Assembly: GCF_000214215.1 (NCBI RefSeq)
Contig: NC_015559.1
Coordinates: forward strand, 620,001-684,000
DNA length: 64,000 nt
Source of the DNA: Marinomonas posidonica IVIA-Po-181
Lineage (GTDB): Bacteria > Pseudomonadota > Gammaproteobacteria > Pseudomonadales > Marinomonadaceae
Reading direction: 5' to 3'
The first letter of the stretch is position 1. Every line of letters begins with the position of its first letter. This document shows positions 9,069 through 17,261 of the stretch, one piece after another. The notes below the pieces were generated by a model. The model ran no database searches. It worked only from the letters and a program-made list of their open reading frames with translations, and had not been told where the DNA came from. The position numbers and the translations under genes are program-made.

Positions 9069-9103
9069 AAAAAAGCTCCTTAAGAACATTAGGGAGCTTT
9101 TTT
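9069..9103. terminator. Bidirectional terminator between ppnN and the glutaminase gene
   Basis: A run of A, a GC-centred stem (AAAGCTCC with GGGAGCTTT), a loop of about 12 bases and a run of T. It can serve ppnN on the plus strand and glsA on the minus strand. Confidence 0.75.
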
Positions 9104-9148
9104 ATGTTTGTAATCGTTTCAAGTGTGATTATTTCAACCTAGGGCTTT

Positions 9149-10060
9149 TTAACCAAACACCGACCACCCTATGCTTTCCGATAGGGCTTCCAGTGCCGCC
9201 ATACCCGCTAAAGAGTTACCGGATTTGTTCAATTCAGGGGACCAAACGCACATGGAAAATTGATTTGGCACAATGGCAATGATGCCACCACCGACACCAC
9301 TTTTGCCTGGTAAACCAACACGATAGGCAAAGTTTCCAGCTTCATCATAAAGACCGCTGGTAGCCAATAAGCCATTCACTTGGGTGGTTTCTCTTGGACT
9401 TAGTATCTGTTCATTACTGTGTTGAGAGAAGCCTTTATTGGCTAGAAAACTGAAGGCTTTGGCCAGATCAATGCAGTTCATGCGCACCGCACAGTTATCG
9501 AAGTAGTTGTGAAGAACAGCTTCCACATCATTATCAAAATTGCCAAAGGCTTTCATTAAATACGCCATTGATGCGTTACGAGCTCGAAACTCGTACTCTG
9601 AATCGGACACTAATTTGTCTGATGTAATGTTTGGGTTATCGGCTAGACGTCGGATAAATTCCCGCATGGCATAATGTGGAGCAGCAAAGCGCGATTGGTT
9701 CATGTCACTAATGACCAAAGCACCAGCATTGATGAAAGGGTTTCGTGGGACGCCTGACTCGTATTCTAACTGCACAAGCGAGTTAAAAGGGTTGCCAGAA
9801 GGCTCTCGCCCCACCCGTTGCCACATGTCTTCGCCATAATGTTTTATGGCGAGGGTTAGGCTAAACACTTTCGAGATACTTTGTATGGAGAATTCAGTGT
9901 CCGCTTGGCCTGCTTGATATAGGGCACCATCGTTACTGTATATGGCGATACCAAACTGATTAGGATCCACTTGCGCTAATGCTGGAATGTAATCTGCGAC
10001 TTTTCCTTGACCGATTAAGGGACGAACTTTCTTTTCAATGGACTGAAGTAAGGCTTCCAC
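9149..10060 (-). CDS. glsA: Glutaminase
   Basis: Hydrolyses glutamine to glutamate and ammonia in the cytoplasm. It is a beta-lactamase-fold glutaminase: [12 protein letters not shown] holds the catalytic Ser-x-x-Lys, followed by [23 protein letters not shown] and the [13 protein letters not shown] block near the end. I place the start at a GTG (10060), giving 303 residues like characterised family members. The frame is open 87 bp further to an ATG at 10147, but that stretch encodes a hydrophobic extension not expected in the family and contains a perfect inverted repeat. No strong ribosome site supports either start. It is the last gene of the kbl-tdh-nudC-glsA run. Confidence 0.88.
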   Translation of the reverse strand: MEALLQSIEKKVRPLIGQGKVADYIPALAQVDPNQFGIAIYSNDGALYQAGQADTEFSIQSISKVFSLTLAIKHYGEDMWQRVGREPSGNPFNSLVQLEYESGVPRNPFINAGALVISDMNQSRFAAPHYAMREFIRRLADNPNITSDKLVSDSEYEFRARNASMAYLMKAFGNFDNDVEAVLHNYFDNCAVRMNCIDLAKAFSFLANKGFSQHSNEQILSPRETTQVNGLLATSGLYDEAGNFAYRVGLPGKSGVGGGIIAIVPNQFSMCVWSPELNKSGNSLAGMAALEALSESIGWSVFG

Positions 10061-10125
10061 GTTTTTCTCAATCTTATTATTAGGGAGTAAACATATGACT
10101 AAAGGGAAGGCTAGTATAGGTATTT

Positions 10126-10145
10126 GGCACTGGAATACCAGTGCC
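10126..10145. repeat. Perfect inverted repeat between nudC and the glutaminase gene
   Basis: GGCACTGG, a 4-base spacer AATA and CCAGTGCC form a perfect 8-bp hairpin 12 bases after the nudC stop. On the minus strand there is no T run after it, so it is not a normal terminator. A TATACT stretch follows (plus-strand AGTATA at 10113-10118) and may be a -10 element for glsA. Confidence 0.55.
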
Positions 10146-10156
10146 ATGTTGGCTGA

Positions 10157-10960
10157 TTAATCTTGTTCCTTTATCCATTCCGTGTGTTGCAAGATAAGCT
10201 GACCCGAAATGGTGGCTTGGTTTGGAATCATAGGCAAATCCTCAATGGGCCACCAACCTGCTTCTTCAATCTCACCCGGTGCTGGGGTGAGCTCTCCACT
10301 GGCGTAATCCGCAAAGAATCCAGTCATTAATTGATGAGGAAACGACCATGGTTGACTGCTGACATAGCGAATGTTGGTCACTTCTATACCGACTTCTTCT
10401 CTTACTTCACGTATGACGGCTTGTTCTAAGGTTTCTCCAGCTTCAACAAAGCCCGCAATATTACTGTAACGGTCTTTTGGCGCTTGTGGTCCGCGAGCGA
10501 GCAGGATGTGATTGTCTTTACGAATAGAGACGATCACGCAAGGTGAAATGCGTGGATAGTGTCGAAGGTGACATTTAGGGCAAATTTTTGTGTGTTCTCG
10601 ATCGTGCTTTTCCTGCAAGCCTGCGCCACAGCGACCACAAAACTGATGATCTCTATCCCAAGTGGATAATTGATGTGCGCGACTGAGTAAAATGTAGTGA
10701 TCTTGATCCTGCTGGAACAATAGCTCGCGCAAGCCTATTTCTGAAAATCCCTTTGGCACAGTCTCAAAACGGCAAACGAAAACATCTTGTCCATGCCATT
10801 GACCACAATAAACTGCGCCCATATCCGAATTTGGCTGAAAGTGTGTGAATGGCGTTAAGAATTGCAGATCTGTTTCAACCAATACTTGGTTGCGATGTAA
10901 TAAAATATACAGCGCATCTTGATGAGGACGAGGGTGTGCTTGGGTGCCGATTTCTAACAT
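10157..10960 (-). CDS. nudC: NAD(H) pyrophosphatase / RNA NAD-decapping Nudix enzyme NudC
   Basis: Cleaves NAD(H) and removes NAD caps from RNA. The zinc ribbon CGRCGAG...CPKC is visible near residues 107-126, followed by YPRISPCVIVSI, the Nudix box GFVEAGETLEQAVIREVREEVG near 163-184 and the NudC-specific SQPWSFPHQLM block just after it, which separates NudC from other Nudix proteins. I use the ATG at 10960 (267 aa); the frame stays open to a TTG at 11020 without a good ribosome site, which would add 20 residues. It lies 71 bp after tdh on the same strand. Confidence 0.92.
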   Translation of the reverse strand: MLEIGTQAHPRPHQDALYILLHRNQVLVETDLQFLTPFTHFQPNSDMGAVYCGQWHGQDVFVCRFETVPKGFSEIGLRELLFQQDQDHYILLSRAHQLSTWDRDHQFCGRCGAGLQEKHDREHTKICPKCHLRHYPRISPCVIVSIRKDNHILLARGPQAPKDRYSNIAGFVEAGETLEQAVIREVREEVGIEVTNIRYVSSQPWSFPHQLMTGFFADYASGELTPAPGEIEEAGWWPIEDLPMIPNQATISGQLILQHTEWIKEQD

Positions 10961-11031
10961 GTTACCGCTCTGTCTTGCGTTGAAAAGAATTACGCTAACG
11001 CGATCAAGTTTTTGACGCAAGTTTTAATCAC

Positions 11032-12057
11032 TTAGCGCCAGTCTAGGATGACTTTTCCGGATTGACCCGAACTCATGGCGTCAAAACCTTGCTGGAAATC
11101 GTCAACATTGAATCGATGCGTAATAATTGGACTAATGTCTAAACCTGATTGCAGCATAGCCACCATTTTGTACCAGGTTTCATACATTTCGCGACCATAA
11201 ATGCCCTTGATAATCAGGCCTTTGAAAATGACCTGATTCCAGTCGATGAGAGTGTCTTTGCCAGGAATACCGAGCATGGCGATTTTGCCCCCATGATTCA
11301 TGTTTTCTAGCATAGAGCGAAATGCTTGATCATTGCCCGACATTTCTAGGCCCACATCAAAGCCTTCTCCCATACCCAATTCTGCCATCACATCCGATAA
11401 GGATTCTTGACTGACGTTAACCGTTCGGGTGGCACCCATTTTGAGAGCGAGTTCTAAACGGAAATTGTTCACGTCTGTGATCACTATATTACGAGCACCC
11501 ACATGTTTGGCAATGGCTGCGGCCATGGCGCCAATTGGGCCAGCGCCAGTAATTAAAACGTCTTCGCCAATGAGATCAAATGATAAGGCGGTATGTGCGG
11601 CGTTGCCAAAAGGGTCAAAGATGGCGGCCATTTCATCGCTTATGTTGTCTGGGATTTTAAACGCGTTACTCGCTGGGATGGCCAAGTATTCAGCAAAGGC
11701 GCCTGTGCGGTTAACTCCGACACCTAGCGTCTTACGGCATAGATGGCGTCGACCTGCACGACAATTACGGCAATGGCCACAGGTGATATGGCCTTCGCCA
11801 GAGACTCGGTCACCCAGATTAAAGCCACTTACTTCAGGGCCAATTTCGACGATTTCGCCAACAAATTCATGGCCAATGATCATTGGGACGGGAATGGTAT
11901 TTTGCGACCATTCATCCCAATGGTAAATGTGCATGTCCGTTCCGCATATCGCGGTTTTACGGATTTTTATAATCACATCATTATGACCGCATTCTGGTGG
12001 CTCACCATGGGTTAACCAAATGCCTTTTTCGGAGTGTAACTTGGCCAATGCTTTCAT
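11032..12057 (-). CDS. tdh: L-threonine 3-dehydrogenase
   Basis: Oxidises L-threonine to 2-amino-3-ketobutyrate with NAD (341 aa, the same length as the E. coli enzyme). Medium-chain zinc dehydrogenase: catalytic zinc ligands in [13 protein letters not shown] near residue 38 and GHE, structural zinc in [15 protein letters not shown] near 93-107, and the nucleotide-binding [11 protein letters not shown] near 170. [13 protein letters not shown] and [14 protein letters not shown] are Tdh-specific blocks. The start codon overlaps the kbl stop (ATGA), so the two enzymes of this pathway are translationally coupled. Confidence 0.97.
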   Translation of the reverse strand: MKALAKLHSEKGIWLTHGEPPECGHNDVIIKIRKTAICGTDMHIYHWDEWSQNTIPVPMIIGHEFVGEIVEIGPEVSGFNLGDRVSGEGHITCGHCRNCRAGRRHLCRKTLGVGVNRTGAFAEYLAIPASNAFKIPDNISDEMAAIFDPFGNAAHTALSFDLIGEDVLITGAGPIGAMAAAIAKHVGARNIVITDVNNFRLELALKMGATRTVNVSQESLSDVMAELGMGEGFDVGLEMSGNDQAFRSMLENMNHGGKIAMLGIPGKDTLIDWNQVIFKGLIIKGIYGREMYETWYKMVAMLQSGLDISPIITHRFNVDDFQQGFDAMSSGQSGKVILDWR

Positions 12058-13265
12058 GCGTTTTCTCCCTTAATAATGCCCATTTCTCGACCCACTTTCG
12101 CGAAGGCTTGAATGGCTTGGTCGAGTTGTTCCTGTGTATGTGCTGCCGACATTTGAGTACGGATTCTAGCTTTGCCCATTGGTACGACCGGAAACGCAAA
12201 GCCCGTAACAAAGATCCCTTCTTTATATAACGCATTTGCCATGGCTTGTGCCAGCTTTGCGTCGCCTAACATGACTGGAATGATCGGATGGTCGCCTGCA
12301 ACCAGCTCAAAGCCTAGTGCGGCCATTTTTGTTCTGAAATATTGGCTGTTGGTGTTTAACTGTTTGTGCGCTTGATCATTGTCTTGTAACTTTTCTAGAA
12401 TGCTAAGGCTAGTGGCGGTAATCACAGGGGCTAGTGCGTTTGAGAATAGATAAGGGCGGGAACGTTGGCGTAACCACTCAACGATCTCTTTAGAAGCGCT
12501 AGTATAACCACCTGAAGCACCGCCTAAGGCTTTTCCTAGTGTCCCTGTGATAATGTCAATACGGCCCATAACATCACAGTATTCATGACTTCCTCGGCCA
12601 TGCTCGCCAAGAAACCCTACTGCGTGCGAATCGTCTATCATTACTAACGCTTGGTATTGATCTGCGAGATCACAAATACTTCTTAGATCAGCAATGATAC
12701 CGTCCATTGAAAACACGCCGTCGGTGACAATGAGTTTGGTTGTCGCACCATTTTTATTGGCGTCTTGTAAGGCTGCTTCAAGTTCGGCCATATCATTATT
12801 GGCATAGCGATAACGCTGTGCTTTACAGAGCCGAATGCCATCAATAATGCTGGCATGATTGAGTGCATCACTGATGATCGCATCGTCTTTATCTAAAAGT
12901 GTTTCAAATAAACCGCCATTCGCGTCAAAGCAAGATGAATAAAGTATGGTGTCTTCCATCCCCAAAAATTGGCTAAGACTTTGTTCAAGTTCTGTATGTA
13001 TGCTTTGAGTGCCACAAATGAAGCGTACAGAGGCCATCCCATAACCAAATTGATCCAATGCCTGATGAGCGGCTTTCGTCACGTCAGAATCATTGGCCAA
13101 CCCTAAATAGTTGTTAGCACATAGGTTAATCAGGGGCTGTTGATCCACTGTGGTAATTTGACTAGCCTGCGGGGTTATCATTGGACGCTCTTGCTTATAT
13201 AAGCCTTGATCTTTTATTTGATCTAATTGCGTTGCGAGGTTTTGGTAGAAATTGGCTTTTGACAT
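12054..13265 (-). CDS. kbl: 2-amino-3-ketobutyrate CoA ligase (glycine C-acetyltransferase)
   Basis: PLP enzyme (403 aa) that splits the Tdh product with CoA to glycine and acetyl-CoA. Visible blocks are [43 protein letters not shown] and [15 protein letters not shown], whose lysine binds PLP. The start at 13265 ([10 protein letters not shown]) is preferred to a more upstream one because GGAG lies just before it and the beginning matches the family. Together with tdh it routes threonine to glycine; hom and thrC for threonine synthesis lie 22 kb away in this window. Confidence 0.97.
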   Translation of the reverse strand: MSKANFYQNLATQLDQIKDQGLYKQERPMITPQASQITTVDQQPLINLCANNYLGLANDSDVTKAAHQALDQFGYGMASVRFICGTQSIHTELEQSLSQFLGMEDTILYSSCFDANGGLFETLLDKDDAIISDALNHASIIDGIRLCKAQRYRYANNDMAELEAALQDANKNGATTKLIVTDGVFSMDGIIADLRSICDLADQYQALVMIDDSHAVGFLGEHGRGSHEYCDVMGRIDIITGTLGKALGGASGGYTSASKEIVEWLRQRSRPYLFSNALAPVITATSLSILEKLQDNDQAHKQLNTNSQYFRTKMAALGFELVAGDHPIIPVMLGDAKLAQAMANALYKEGIFVTGFAFPVVPMGKARIRTQMSAAHTQEQLDQAIQAFAKVGREMGIIKGENA

Positions 13266-13460
13266 AACGCGCTCCAAAGTATCGTGTAACGGGGTCGAGA
13301 TCATTTGAGTGTAGGATTCTGTCGAACAGAAAAGTAGATGCAGTGACATAGTAAAACGGCCATAACAGTTTGCTCACATCGGAAGTTCTGACCTGAGCTG
13401 GTCATTTTGCCTATGGGTCGCGTAGAATGGGCAAATATTAAACAAAGAGGAAGAAGTGGC

Positions 13461-14540
13461 ATGTTGTCAAAGGTTCGCTATGGAGTGATGCGTTGTGGTT
13501 TGCTTGTCGGTGCGTTGGGAATGAGTATGATGGCGCAAGCGCAGGATTTTCTCCCCGTTTTGCAATACCACCATGTGAGCAGTACGTCACCGAAATCCAC
13601 CTCAGTCACACCTGAGCAATTCACTGAGCATATGGACTATCTTCAAACCGCGGGTTTTAAGGTGATTGATCTTAAAACAGCGTTAGAGGATTTAAAGGCG
13701 AATAAGGCTTTACCTGAAAAAGCTGTTGCCATTACTTTTGATGATGCCTATCGCAACATCTATAAAGCGGGTTTTCCTATTTTAAAAGAGCGACACTTTC
13801 CCTTTACTGTGTTCATCAATACGGAACCAGTTGAGCGTAACAGTCGTAGCTTCTTAACATGGCAACAAATGAAAGAGATGGAAGAATTTGGTGGTGTGTT
13901 TGCTAATCATACTATCAGTCATCCTTATATGTTGCGTAAGCTTGAGGGTGAAACCGATGTCGCTTGGTCAACGCGAATGGAAACGGAAGTCGATACCGTT
14001 GAAGCTTTATTGAATGAACACCTAGGCCATTCTCCTAAAATGTTAGCTTACCCATATGGCGAGTCCAACCAAACCATTCGTTCCATGATGGCCGAAAAAG
14101 GCATCATGGCTTTTGGTCAGCAATCAGGTGTTGTGAGTGCGGATTCCGATTTTGAGAATTTACCGCGTTTTCCAGCGTCTGGTGCGTATTCCAAGTTGTC
14201 GACCTTGAAAACCAAGTTAAATTCACAGCCTATGCCGTTATTAACGGTTGATGCTGGTGGTGATTTTGCCGGCGTGGATCCTGTGTCAATTCGTTTGACC
14301 TTTAAAGAAGGTAAATATCGTTTCAAAGATTTAGCTTGTTATGTCTCCGGACAGGGGAAAGCGGCATTAGAGTGGGCTTCAGATCGTGAGGTGGTAGCGA
14401 CAGCACCGAAAGCATTTGGTACCGGACGTGGTCGTATTAACTGTACCATGCCGGATAGAGCAGGGCGTAGTTACTACTGGTTTTCCAATGTTTGGATTCG
14501 TACAAAGGCGGATCAGCGCTATGTGAGTGAAAAAAGTTAA
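13461..14540 (+). CDS. Exported polysaccharide deacetylase family protein
   Basis: Probably periplasmic or secreted enzyme (359 aa) that removes acetyl groups from a polysaccharide. A signal peptide is clear: residues 1-28 have basic residues, a hydrophobic stretch and MMAQAQ as cleavage region. The NodB domain follows: LQYHHVS near 33, AITFDDAYRNIYKAGFPIL with the metal-binding DD near 92, FANHTISHPYM with the H-x(3)-H motif near 150, and AYPYGESN near 195. The C-terminal 100 residues form a separate beta-rich domain with two cysteines (ACYV, INCTM). The start at 13461 was chosen for the signal peptide and the GAGG-type ribosome site. Substrate is unknown; PgaB-like glucosamine polymers are possible. 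Confidence 0.88.
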   Translation: MLSKVRYGVMRCGLLVGALGMSMMAQAQDFLPVLQYHHVSSTSPKSTSVTPEQFTEHMDYLQTAGFKVIDLKTALEDLKANKALPEKAVAITFDDAYRNIYKAGFPILKERHFPFTVFINTEPVERNSRSFLTWQQMKEMEEFGGVFANHTISHPYMLRKLEGETDVAWSTRMETEVDTVEALLNEHLGHSPKMLAYPYGESNQTIRSMMAEKGIMAFGQQSGVVSADSDFENLPRFPASGAYSKLSTLKTKLNSQPMPLLTVDAGGDFAGVDPVSIRLTFKEGKYRFKDLACYVSGQGKAALEWASDREVVATAPKAFGTGRGRINCTMPDRAGRSYYWFSNVWIRTKADQRYVSEKS

Positions 14541-14558
14541 ATTTTTTTCAAAAAAATG

Positions 14559-14586
14559 TTGCACTGAAATTTCAAATCAGTAATAT
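14559..14586 (+). promoter_or_regulatory. Sigma-70 promoter for the tRNA cluster
   Basis: TTGCAC at 14559-14564 and TAATAT at 14581-14586, separated by 16 bases, lie 16 bases before the tRNA-Ser gene. This is a near-consensus promoter and may drive the whole array. Confidence 0.6.
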
Positions 14587-14602
14587 ACACCTCGCTCGCA
14601 AC

Positions 14603-14693
14603 GGAGGGGTGGCAGAGCGGTTTAATGCACCAGTCTTGAAAACTGGCGTAGGTTAATAGCCTACCGAGAGTTCGAATCTCTCCTCCTCCGCCA
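14603..14693 (+). tRNA. tRNA-Ser (anticodon TGA)
   Basis: 91-base tRNA with the long variable arm of serine tRNAs. Acceptor GGAGGGG pairs with CTCCTCC, the anticodon loop is CTTGAAA, and the gene encodes its own CCA end. Confidence 0.95.
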
Positions 14694-14733
14694 TCTTCTA
14701 AAGGTGTTAAGTTGCGGCAAAGATAAAATTAGT

Positions 14734-14809
14734 TCCTCGATAGCTCAGTTGGTAGAGCAAATGACTGTTAATCATTGGGTCACTGGTTCGAGTCCAGTTC
14801 GAGGAGCCA
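14734..14809 (+). tRNA. tRNA-Asn (anticodon GTT), copy 1
   Basis: 76 bases; acceptor TCCTCGA pairs with TCGAGGA, anticodon loop CTGTTAA, CCA encoded. Identical in sequence to the copy at 15117. Confidence 0.95.
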
Positions 14810-14810
14810 T

Positions 14811-14887
14811 CGGAGTATAGCGCAGTCTGGTAGCGCGCCTGCTTTGGGAGCAGGATGTCGGGGGTTCGAATCCCTCTACTCCGACCA
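14811..14887 (+). tRNA. tRNA-Pro (anticodon TGG), copy 1
   Basis: 77 bases; anticodon loop TTTGGGA, CCA encoded. Only one base separates it from tRNA-Asn, so both come from one processed transcript. Identical to the copy at 15194. Confidence 0.95.
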
Positions 14888-14911
14888 ATTTTTATCTTTC
14901 ATTTAGTAGTG

Positions 14912-14987
14912 GTGGGCGTAGCTCAGTTGGTAGAGCTATGGATTGTGATTCCATCGGTCGTGGGTTCGAGCCCCATCGTCCACCCCA
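14912..14987 (+). tRNA. tRNA-His (anticodon GTG)
   Basis: 76 bases; anticodon loop TTGTGAT, CCA encoded. The base before it (14911) is G and position 73 is C, giving the extra G-1:C73 pair typical of histidine tRNA. There is no second copy in the window. Confidence 0.95.
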
Positions 14988-15001
14988 TTACTATGATAGT
15001 T

Positions 15002-15077
15002 GGGTCGTTAGCTCAGTTGGTAGAGCAGTTGACTTTTAATCAATTGGTCACTGGTTCGAATCCAGTACGACCCACCA
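15002..15077 (+). tRNA. tRNA-Lys (anticodon TTT), copy 1
   Basis: 76 bases; acceptor GGGTCGT pairs with ACGACCC, anticodon loop CTTTTAA, CCA encoded. Identical to the copy at 15297. Confidence 0.95.
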
Positions 15078-15116
15078 ACTATCTCTAATGCGATTTTCTG
15101 CACTAATCTGATTAAT

Positions 15117-15192
15117 TCCTCGATAGCTCAGTTGGTAGAGCAAATGACTGTTAATCATTGGGTCACTGGTTCGAGTCCAGTTCGAGGAGCCA
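15117..15192 (+). tRNA. tRNA-Asn (anticodon GTT), copy 2
   Basis: Exact copy of the gene at 14734; the few bases before it are also nearly the same (ATTAATTCC against ATTAGTTCC). Confidence 0.95.
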
Positions 15193-15193
15193 T

Positions 15194-15270
15194 CGGAGTA
15201 TAGCGCAGTCTGGTAGCGCGCCTGCTTTGGGAGCAGGATGTCGGGGGTTCGAATCCCTCTACTCCGACCA
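15194..15270 (+). tRNA. tRNA-Pro (anticodon TGG), copy 2
   Basis: Exact copy of the gene at 14811, with the same single-base spacer after tRNA-Asn. Confidence 0.95.
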
Positions 15271-15296
15271 TCAGAATACAGAATATCATTAAGAAT

Positions 15297-15372
15297 GGGT
15301 CGTTAGCTCAGTTGGTAGAGCAGTTGACTTTTAATCAATTGGTCACTGGTTCGAATCCAGTACGACCCACCA
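15297..15372 (+). tRNA. tRNA-Lys (anticodon TTT), copy 2
   Basis: Exact copy of the gene at 15002. In this second block the histidine tRNA is missing and the Pro-Lys spacer is different. Confidence 0.95.
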
Positions 15373-15463
15373 TTCTTACTCTTCTCTTTGTTTTAAATTC
15401 TAAGTGTCCCCTATTTCTGTGCTTTCTTCAGCTTTTTGCTTGATCTATTGAGGCTTGTGTTTT

Positions 15464-15713
15464 AGCTTTCCAGCTTTCCAGCTTTCCAGCTTTCCAGCTT
15501 TCCAGCTTTCCAGCTTTCCAGCTTTCCAGCTTTCCAGCTTTCCAGCTTTCCAGCTTTCCAGCTTTCCAGCTTTCCAGCTTTCCAGCTTTCCAGCTTTCCA
15601 GCTTTCCAGCTTTCCAGCTTTCCAGCTTTCCAGCTTTCCAGCTTTCCAGCTTTCCAGCTTTCCAGCTTTCCAGCTTTCCAGCTTTCCAGCTTTCCAGCTT
15701 TCCAGCTTTCCAG
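15464..15713 (+). repeat. Perfect 8-bp tandem repeat, about 31 copies
   Basis: The unit AGCTTTCC repeats without a single mismatch for 31 full copies plus two bases (250 bp). The array starts about 90 bp after the last tRNA. Any ORF read through it gives only a repeating eight-residue peptide (FPAFQLSS), so I do not call a gene. Perfect copies of this length point to recent slipped-strand expansion, and copy number probably varies between strains. Confidence 0.97.
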
Positions 15714-16006
15714 TTGTCTTTTCTTGGTTGTTTTGCTTGTATTAGGTTGTTGGTGGGGTTGTAGCCTTATCTGTAGGGGTAAGGGTTTGAAGTGTTGGGT
15801 GTGGGTGTTGTATCGCGTTCTGTGGTGTTTTAAGGTTGCTTTTGTTTCTATGTGCGGTGTATTTCTTTAATGAAGGTTTTTTTATGGTGGTCTTTGGGCT
15901 GAATTAGGTGTTTTAAGCGGATTGGTGTTGTTTCTTTTTGATTTTTTAAGAGTGTCGAGGAGATTTTTTATATAGGAAACAAGATATTATCTTGTGAATA
16001 GAGAAA
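15714..16006. other. Non-coding G/T-rich stretch between the octamer repeat and tRNA-Tyr
   Basis: About 290 bp without a credible gene. The plus strand is strikingly rich in G and T, with many GGTG, GTTG and TTGTT runs and few C. I see no clear terminator, promoter or paired structure in it. It may be decayed DNA next to the repeat or an unrecognised RNA. Confidence 0.5.
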
Positions 16007-16090
<84 letters not shown>

Positions 16091-16141
16091 ACAGCAGCGC
16101 GGCATATAATATATACCGCGCTCAGGGATGTAAACTATTTT

Positions 16142-17077
16142 TTAAGATTTATTTAATAATTTTTCCAACTTGGCTTTCATTCGATCTTCTGGTGACAGAT
16201 TATCGTACTGACTGTCTGTTTTTGGGGCGACTTTTTTGGTTTTCTTGTTTGTTTGGGGCTTGGTATTTGCTTTAGCCTTGTTCGGGCGTGGCGCTTTGTC
16301 TTTGGTTGGGCGATTGGTGGTCGCTTTTGGCTTGCGAGGCATCATAGATTCAGGCAGTGCCGGTTCGTCATTTACAGCAATCCCTTCCAAGTCAATGCGA
16401 GGCTGACCAGACAAAAGGCATTTTTTATATCTGTCTGAGCGTGTGTAGGCCGCTAAGGCACGTTTTTGCTTACTGGCATTGAAGTCGTCATCTAAAACCA
16501 TGTCCTGGTCTATGCCCACTTTAAGAGGCTTAGGTTGGTTCCAATTGAAGGCTTTCGGGTAGCGGTCTTCCAACATCTTAATAAGACGACGGTTGTTTTT
16601 CTGATTGCGCTGACGTTTCCGTTGTTCTGCCGTCATAGTGGCTTCCTGTTGAGTAGGCATGTCACTTGGCGTCATATCAACATCAGTTTGTTTTTCTTCT
16701 TCCGCTAGCTTGCTAGGCTCTGGTTGTTGTGTAGTCATGTAATTCGTCTGTTCAGTTGTCGTGTTGGTGGTGTCAGGTTCAACACCTTCGTACAGTAAGT
16801 CAAAGTTGAGTTGATGCTCAACTGCTGGACTCGCTTTTTGTTGTGGGGTCGCTGCTATGTTTTTTGTTTCCAGAAGATCTAATGAGTCTGCTATATAAAA
16901 TTGCAGTTGATCTTCAGTGGAGCGACTTTCCATTTGTGTCAGTAAGTCCATTGAGGCATTGTGCTCAGTGGTACTTGGTTTGCTATCCTTTAGCTGTTGT
17001 ATCTCCTCGTTAGCATCTTCTAGCTGTTTTGTTAGCCAGTCAATCCTTGCTTCGAGTTGGGCAATTAAATGTTCCAT
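16142..17077 (-). CDS. ProQ/FinO-domain RNA-binding protein with N-terminal coiled coil
   Basis: Predicted RNA chaperone (311 aa). The ProQ/FinO core lies near residues 157-230: RRLIKMLEDRYPKAFNW, PLKVGIDQDMV, a helix ending KRALAAYTRSDRYKKCL and RIDLEGI, which match the conserved blocks of ProQ. The N-terminus (residues 1-35) is a coiled coil (LIAQLEARIDWLTKQLEDANEEIQQLKD), then about 110 acidic, low-complexity residues, and after the core a Lys/Pro-rich tail ending SPEDRMKAKLEKLL. E. coli ProQ has neither the coiled coil nor the long linker. I start at the ATG 17077; a GTG six bases upstream is also possible. It lies 11 bases after a 55-residue ORF and appears to be the last gene of the flgP-flgT run. 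Confidence 0.85.
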   Translation of the reverse strand: MEHLIAQLEARIDWLTKQLEDANEEIQQLKDSKPSTTEHNASMDLLTQMESRSTEDQLQFYIADSLDLLETKNIAATPQQKASPAVEHQLNFDLLYEGVEPDTTNTTTEQTNYMTTQQPEPSKLAEEEKQTDVDMTPSDMPTQQEATMTAEQRKRQRNQKNNRRLIKMLEDRYPKAFNWNQPKPLKVGIDQDMVLDDDFNASKQKRALAAYTRSDRYKKCLLSGQPRIDLEGIAVNDEPALPESMMPRKPKATTNRPTKDKAPRPNKAKANTKPQTNKKTKKVAPKTDSQYDNLSPEDRMKAKLEKLLNKS

Positions 17078-17088
17078 AAACACGAGGC

Positions 17089-17256
17089 TCAGTTTTGTAT
17101 TGGGCTTAATGGAATGCTTCGGGTGTTACTGGTTCCAAGCATTTCTTTCTTTTGTATCTCATTTGGCAAAGTGACAGTAATGCCTTCATTGCTTTGCCAC
17201 CAAGCATAGGTTGTTGTAATTAAAAAGCCCGCAATGATAAATGGTGCAAATTTCAT
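17089..17256 (-). CDS. Small membrane or exported protein, 55 residues
   Basis: A short ORF fills the gap between two genes almost exactly: its ATG (17256) is 5 bases after the stop of the gene before it, and its TGA is 11 bases before the ATG of the ProQ-domain gene. The protein starts MKFAPFIIAGFLITTTYAWW, a single hydrophobic segment or signal anchor, followed by about 35 polar residues. I know no family for it. No strong ribosome site is seen before the ATG, so coupling to the gene upstream is likely if it is translated. Confidence 0.55.
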   Translation of the reverse strand: MKFAPFIIAGFLITTTYAWWQSNEGITVTLPNEIQKKEMLGTSNTRSIPLSPIQN

Positions 17257-17261
17257 GTTAT

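Noticed and set aside
11429-11926. 165-residue ORF opposite tdh
   Set aside because: Shadow of tdh, which matches its family along its whole length.
14855-15088. 77-residue ORF over the tRNA genes
   Set aside because: It is read through the Pro, His and Lys tRNA genes, which are supported by perfect cloverleaf pairing.
15464-15713. CRISPR array
   Set aside because: The units are contiguous 8-mers with no spacers, and no cas genes are present.
15455-15745. 96-residue ORF of FPAFQLSS repeats
   Set aside because: It exists only because the 8-bp unit repeats in frame every 24 bases; no ribosome site and no known family. The repeat is the real feature.
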